In this document: in pieces, positions 58,290 through 64,000 of the stretch
How positions within the stretch are numbered: the stretch's first letter is position 1
Layout: each line of letters begins with the position of its first letter
From: Nageia nagi
Taxonomy: Eukaryota; Pinophyta
NCBI GenBank assembly: GCA_050084985.1
Contig: JBITNC010000001.1
Span: forward strand, 169,384,001 to 169,448,000
DNA length: 64,000 bases
Direction of reading: 5' to 3'
Notes under the pieces: model-generated
Database searches by the model: none
The model's input: only the letters and a program-made list of their open reading frames with translations
What the model was told of the DNA's origin: nothing
Made by a program: the position numbers and the translations under genes

Positions 58290-58530
58290 GGATAGCCTAT
58301 TGCATCTGGCATAGTCTAATTGCATCGTACCTAACTTTGTTGGCGTATTTGCATCTGAGCAGGATGTGTTGAATATTTTCTTCATTTTTATTGCACAAAA
58401 GACATTTTGAAGGGCTGACAGAAACTCTCTTTTGGATGGCTAGCCATGTGAAAATGTTTTCCTTCAGCCAGCCATACGATTTCCAGATTTCATGAATGAT
58501 GAGGTGTAGACACAAAATAAAGAACAATGT
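58290..58530 (-). pseudogene. LINE reverse-transcriptase zinc-binding domain remnant
   Basis: The minus-strand 76-codon frame contains ENIFTWLAIQKRV, CLLCNKNEENIQHILLRC and a following hydrophobic/aromatic stretch, the zf-RVT pattern (W-L-A...C-x2-C...H-x4-C) found after the RT of plant LINEs. Fragmentary continuation to about 57750 may be the degraded C-terminus. No RT core or endonuclease present. Confidence 0.72.
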
Positions 58531-58650
58531 GTCAAGAGAAATACAATCACCTATGTCTACTATGGAAAATAGATTAATGACTAGATTGCAATATAGATAG
58601 CAATTATGATTGTCAAATTGACAATAGGATATAGAGAGAACTTATCTACA
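58502..58650. repeat. Dispersed repeat shared with 37895-38041
   Basis: Second, uninterrupted copy of the repeat that the third giant LTR abuts. Confidence 0.6.
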
Positions 58651-59425
58651 TTGTGAGGTGTTGTTAGCTTGCTGATAGAAAACTTTTGTTTTTAGATGTT
58701 AACCACCCTAGTTGTGGCCAATCTTTATGATTCTGAAGATGATCTTGCTGAAAATTGATATGTAGATGATTTAAAATAAACAAGTTCAATCGCAAAGGTT
58801 GCTGAGGCTCGAGATTATAATGTTGGTGTTTTAGGTTTGAGGTGCAAGAGCATTGGGCATTTTGGGTATGGGTGCTAAAATGCGAGTGTGCTAGTCTAAA
58901 TGTCATTTCAACCTACACTTTGCTTCTTTTTCCACATTGATAATCAGGATGACGTCATTGTGATGATAGGAGATGAAACTTGCGAAAATAATATTGCTTG
59001 TGATTCTTCTATTTTTGTCTTTTCTCCATCATATTGAGTTCTTTATATGGGATTTGCAAATTTAATTTTTATTTCACCTAGGTGTAGTTGCCTTGGAATA
59101 ATGTGTAAAAAGACAATGATAAAATAGAGGAAATGAGTTCAATTATTTAAAAATAAACTCAATTGGGTTCAAAATTGACACTTTAACTAAATCAAATAAA
59201 GTAATTAAACAAATACATTTGAAATAGACAAAATGCAAATTTAAGTGTCTTCTGAAAAACATGAAATGATCAAACCTGTCATGTTATGGCTGGAGACCTA
59301 TCCTTGGCCCAAAAGTTGAGAAGGACATGTGAAAGCTTGGATGAGCACATTCTTTTCAAGTGATGCAAATGGTATTAATTGACCTTTTGCTTTGGGCTTC
59401 TTATGAAGGCCTTTGCTGAAATATG

Positions 59426-61573
59426 TGTGAGATATGTTAATACTGTAGTGCTCAATTGTATTGTCACAAATGTATTTATACAAACATTTTACAACCAACT
59501 TGGTGTTTTTTATCCTCAACTAACAATTCACAAGATACTTAACAACCATGTAAAGCATTACATCCATGATGTCATACTATTCCTAGCATCCCCCCTAATT
59601 ACATCAATCTCTACATGGGGATAATGTACTAATAACTACTTGATGAACACATACAATAGTTCATCAAAACATAAGGTATGAATAGGGATACACACATCTG
59701 CTCATGACAAAAAAATATGGAGCTCGCCTCACTACGCTTCTCAATTTGATCATGGACAGGGACACGCTCAACCATCCATGAGTCACTTTTGCAACTGTAT
59801 AGGGACATACACATGGAGCCAAGGATAGGGACAAACACATGGAGCCAAGGATAGGGACAAACACTTCCATCCTAGGTCATACAACAAATGTGATAGGGAT
59901 AAACACATCCATCCAACATCAAAATTATGAACAGGGATACATACATCTGTTCACAATCATTATGATAGGGGACACACATCCAATCATAATCACCATCTAC
60001 CATGATTAGGGACAAACACATCCAATCACATCCATCATCTTGTCAATGGGAATAAACACAACCATTCACATTAAGTGGACAATGGGACTTCTTTTAGCCA
60101 TACAAATCCTTGAGCTTGCCTCTTTGACCAAGAGCATCCTTATGGTAACCTTATCATTTTGCTAGATTGCATGGATCACCAGTTGCTGCAATTGCTAGGT
60201 GTAGTAGATTAGATCACTACTTACAAGGTTTGCTTTTTGGGTTCCAGGTCAAGTCTTCATTTCTTCTGGTCACCTATGACAACTCGAGGCATCCTCAAAA
60301 TTTCATACACATTTTGTAAGGAAAGAATATATTCTCCTCCCCTTGATGTGAACTTCTTTTGAGGAGTGTTGGGTATCATCAACCATGCACTCCAATTTTT
60401 TTTTTTTAAATAGTAAATTACATTTACTATTTATATTTTCTTTTATTTTCCTCAATACTTATTATAAAAACAAACTCAATAAACCACACTAACTATGTAC
60501 AACATAAATACCTAAAAATGTTTGATTCTCTTTCTATTCTAAATAAACTTAGTTATCTCTAATTTGCTATATGCTGTTATTGAACTGTATTTACTTCACT
60601 TCCGCTAGAAACATACGTGCCATGCTGAAAAGAGTTCGCCGCGACCTACCATCATATGTATTGTGTGTAGATCAAGTTGTCCGTTTACTAGTGTTGCATT
60701 CTCATAAGGATACTTGTCCAATCATTGATTATGTTTGACATCTACTTTGAAGGCTCTACCATTTCGTTGACAAGGATGTCAACTAATCCTTGCCCAATGG
60801 TGTTGCCAACCTATGCGATCTGCCAACACATTCACCTTGTGGATTCTTTTCTCCCACCATTTGCATTATGGGCTTCTGTGGTCATGACCATGGATTTGAT
60901 GGCGCTGGAGAATCTGCCTCCGTTGAAGTAGTTCCAATTCCTTTTTTGGTCGTCTGCTATGATGTCAACTCAGAGTTCGCCATACCTTATCAACATGGAG
61001 TCCGCCTATCATCATCTTAAAGTCTGCTAGCTTGTATACGTTTGTCGATAAAACTTGTGGGCTTTACTTGCTCTGTCTTTTGTTGAACTATGCACATGCT
61101 GCCAATTTCATACTCTGCACAGTCTTCCTTCATTTGTGGGCCCTTGACTCATCCTCAACCTAACAATCTGCACTCTCCTAATCGTGATTTGCTAGTCTTT
61201 CAACATCTGCCAACTGAGATTAACATCTCTATTGTTGGAAGGCTTACCACTCATTGTCCGTTTTCCTACACGCACTATTCTACTATACTTTAATCATACC
61301 TATCTATTTATATATCTACATATTGTTACAATAGAGAAATAGAATTGGATTTCTACAAAACTGAATGGGAGGACAACCTCACGGACCCATTGTTTTTCCT
61401 GGTACCTTGTGAGGTTTCTTAATACTACAGTGCTCAATCATATTATCACAAATGAATTTATACAAACATTCTACAACCAACTTGGTTGTCTTTATTCCAA
61501 CTAACAATTCACAAGATACTCAACAACAACCACCTAAAAGCATTACACCCATGACGTAATATTATTCCTAACA
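59426..61573 (-). mobile_element. Small non-autonomous LTR element, 2,148 bp
   Basis: Two direct repeats of 163 and 166 bp (59426-59588 and 61408-61573), TG...CA ended, share CAAATGWATTTATACAAACA and ACAATTCACAAGATAC. Orientation is minus: the polypurine tract TTAGGGGGGA directly precedes the 3' LTR (59589-59600), a primer-like AGGTACCAGGAAAAAC follows the 5' LTR (61391-61407), and a minus-strand TATAAATT lies in the LTR. Flanks ATATG and ATATT are a near-perfect 5-bp target duplication. No coding domain inside, so it depends on other elements, in the manner of a TRIM or short LARD. Confidence 0.82.
59760..60065. repeat. Degenerate minisatellite inside the small LTR element
   Basis: About ten units containing AGGGACAAACACAT or AGGGATAAACACATCC at 26-60 bp spacing. 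Confidence 0.75.
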
Positions 61574-62169
61574 ATATTGAGTTCAAAGCAAAATGTTTGA
61601 AACCTTCAAAACAAAGATAATTGCAAGACCTTGGTTGCTTGTCTTGGATGGCCACAGGGGACATGATAATTCTTGTTAGTGATGAAGCACCTGCTGTCCT
61701 CCACCCCTTTTGTTAGTACATTGCAGTATAAATATGGATAAAACTTGATAATCTTGTAGTGATAATTTAGAAAATGATATATCAGGAATGGTTATTGTAG
61801 AAATTAAAAATTCAGAACATGATAATTGTAGAAATGATAATTTCAGGATAATTGCAGATATGATACTTGCAGGAACATGATAATTATGGAAATGGTAATT
61901 TCAGAATATGACAATTGCAAAAATGATAAGTTCAAAACATGATGATTACATAAATGATAATTCCAGTAATGATATACATATTTATGATAGATTCCTAACT
62001 TTTTTAAGATTTTTTTGAAACTTGCAATAGAAAAAGCACTTGTGTCCATAATGTTTGGCGTTTTGAGATGCTTGGTCCCAAAATAGACACATTTTGAAAG
62101 TCCTCCTTATCATAGTGCTCCATCAAGCTCATGACTAGTAATGGTTGTAGATGGGCTTGATAAATTTTC

Positions 62170-62585
62170 TAGCATTGACTACCACTTGCTGCACCCAAGT
62201 CTCCTAATGTCCTCAAGTATTAGGTCAAGATGATGGGCTGAGTAAGGAGACTTGAAAATAGTAGGAAACCTGTCCTTGAGAAATTTCTTTGCTGCCATAG
62301 ATGATGTCACCTTGTGTATGACAGCTTGGACTACATTTTGTAACACCATCTCCACCATTACCTCTAACAACGTAAACACCATCAATGTAGTTTTTATCTT
62401 GTTGGAGGCATCCATTGACTTATAAATATGAGTTGCCTAGGTGAAGCAACCAAAAAATTGATTAATGTTTGACGTCTTCCATTGGACCATCCATTGAACA
62501 TTATTCCACAATGCTTCCTTATCTATACTTTTCTCTTTGACAAAAAGATGAACATCTATGCACCTAAGAAGAAGTGGGCCTTGAT
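62170..62585 (-). pseudogene. hAT transposase (DUF659-type) fragment
   Basis: The minus strand gives IMFNGWSNGRRQTLINFLVA (about 62530-62460), then after a shift MDASNKIKTT, VVQAVIHKV, KFLKDRFPTIF and YSAHHLDLILEDI (62415-62179). This is the same domain as 42842-43240 but a different lineage, and it preserves different motifs. Truncated on both sides and frameshifted. Confidence 0.8.
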
Positions 62586-64000
62586 GAGATATGTTGGGGG
62601 TTGACTGCATACATGATCAATGCATCGATAATAGCTTGGTAGTATGGTGAACTTGCAATATTGAAAGGAATGCTGGAGAAAAAACTACAAGTTCCCCCTC
62701 AACTTCCTTTCTGTTGCATGTTTTTCCTTGTTCCAATCAATTGCCTTCAAAGATGGTTGGCTACCTGGATTGTTACAAAGTATAAAAAATGGGGTGGTAG
62801 TAAATGGTGAGATAGAATTCGCTCCAAGGGAATTGTAGAAAAACCTAGGCCCAATGTTGCTTTGATTGAAGCCAGGTTTAAGAGGTGGAGTGGGTGCATG
62901 AATATCACCCTTTTCTGCCTTGGCTTTATGCTTTACTCGTCATAGAAGATCTGGATGTGGGCATTCATCTTTCGGGCTACCTTTTGTTCCATAGTGGACA
63001 CCTCGACATCCCTACTTTGAGCATTCCACCCTACTCCTTAACATGCTTCCATTTGGTGTCTCTTTTCTTGGTGTCATTGTCTCCTAAATTTTCCATAGTT
63101 GACAAGCACAAACAAATTAAAATGAATCATAGAAGGAAAAAAATCAGCCCTATATTTTTTTTTACTTGGATGGTGGAAGTTCCTAACACTATGAAACATG
63201 CTTCTCATTGTGTAACTTGAGCCGCAAGGGTTTCAGAACATGTATTTGGTGTCTTCATTGGATTAGGGTTTGTTCTCTTTTAGTTCACTTATTCTGCACT
63301 TGAAATGGGCAGGAAAAAATTGATGATTAGGGCCTTTTGACAATGTAATCCAAGTAAACAATGCAGGATCCGTGAGTCAAATATTTGTCTGTGTGAATAA
63401 TCATCAAATAATTGATAGAAGTTGCATATTTGAAACCTTTAGGGTTTTCTTGAGGGGTCATTGGAAAAGTACTTCCTCTTCACCACGTTCTATATATGAT
63501 GGATGGGTCAGTGTGTGGTCAAGCAAAGCAGTCAAGCAGCATATGCATTCCTCTCCCTTGAAGCCAAGCGGATTGTCTTTTCAGGTGTGCTAGGGTTACC
63601 ATTTGTGGGGCATATCAATTGGAAAACTCAACAAAATATTGGTTTGGAAAGGTAGAGTTGGTTTCGCAAAGAATCTATCTATATGTTTGGGTCACCAGCC
63701 AGTTTGTGTTCTATTAAGATCCCAAGTAATATATAATTTTGCTAAATGTTTCAGGGATTATACATTTTGCTCATTGCTGCCAAGAATTGGCTGCCTAAAC
63801 TGATTCTTGGTTGAATTTCTAATTATGGAGTAAGTGGGGTTTTCAGTCTTATTAAGTATTGTAAACTACTTCAAGAAATAGGGTATTTACATTGAAGAAA
63901 GCATCACCATTTTTGTGTGAAAAACAGATTCATTTGCTATACCAATAGTGCATAAAAAACTGAAGAATGCCTATTTTTCAATTAGTCTTGGAGTGTATGG

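Larger units (their letters stand above)
56515..64000 (+). other. LIG4: LIG4 intron 6, partial
   Basis: More than 7.4 kb with no sign of the next conserved LIG4 block. Contains the LINE, small LTR element and hAT remnants listed. Nothing assigned at 56515-57750, 58660-59420 or 62600-64000. Confidence 0.8.

Noticed and set aside
62885-63803. ORFs of 66-111 codons searched as the next LIG4 exon
   Set aside because: None contains the expected block after motif I (such as the DGEM motif); treated as intron.
1-64000. tRNA, rRNA, plastid or bacterial genes
   Set aside because: No cloverleaf, rRNA core or organelle gene was recognised on either strand by eye; a covariance-model scan was not possible.

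Overview
This is eukaryotic nuclear DNA, most likely from a conifer or other gymnosperm. It holds one recognisable host gene, the first six coding exons of the DNA double-strand-break repair enzyme DNA ligase IV (LIG4), on the + strand from 9488 to 56514. The introns are very large (27.2, 13.7, 0.22, 4.8 and 0.26 kb, then more than 7.4 kb running off the right edge) and are packed with old, nested transposable elements. Very long introns, much decayed Ty1/copia and Ty3 debris, and a Penelope-like reverse transcriptase (a class reported from conifers but not generally from flowering plants) together point to a gymnosperm. The species cannot be named from this sequence.

Layout. 1-9300: intergenic DNA with copia fragments (6-960 and 965-1312), one LTR with a primer-binding site (3868-4388), and a long AT-rich stretch. 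9313-9487: LIG4 promoter and 5' leader with a TATA box and a telo-box-like motif. 9488-9844: exon 1. 9845-37022: intron 1, a nest of elements. Two Penelope-like copies in opposite orientation (about 13.5-16.3 kb and 33.9-35.7 kb) bracket a minus-strand Ty3 element (RNase H and integrase at 32.6-30.9 kb, followed by its long LTR). Into that LTR a second, plus-strand member of the same family inserted (19642-27471, target duplication GGTCC). That copy was itself hit by a 490-bp solo LTR (21863-22352, target duplication AGGAG). 37023-37114: exon 2. 37115-50825: intron 2 with a third, shortened LTR of the Ty3 family, a hAT transposase relic, a nearly complete copia element (43717-49625) and a copia fragment. 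Exons 3 and 4 lie at 50826-50911 and 51135-51271, exons 5 and 6 at 56084-56158 and 56423-56514. Exon 6 carries the ligase catalytic lysine motif. Intron 6, to the window end, contains a LINE remnant, a small LTR element (59426-61573) and a hAT relic.

The most unusual thing here is the Ty3 family in intron 1. Its LTRs appear to be about 6 kb long. Each carries, in order, the LTR 5' end (TGTTGKGCC), an array of roughly 45-50-bp near-perfect palindromes, a TATA box, a long open reading frame of about 1,100 codons with no function I recognise, and about 1 kb ending in CCCCAACA, followed at once by a primer-binding-like site. Two divergent copies preserve the same protein family and the same order of parts. 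A third copy keeps the palindromes and both ends but lacks the ORF.

Only LIG4 looks like a working gene: all six exons are open, join in frame and have GT/AG borders. Every transposon ORF carries stops or frameshifts.
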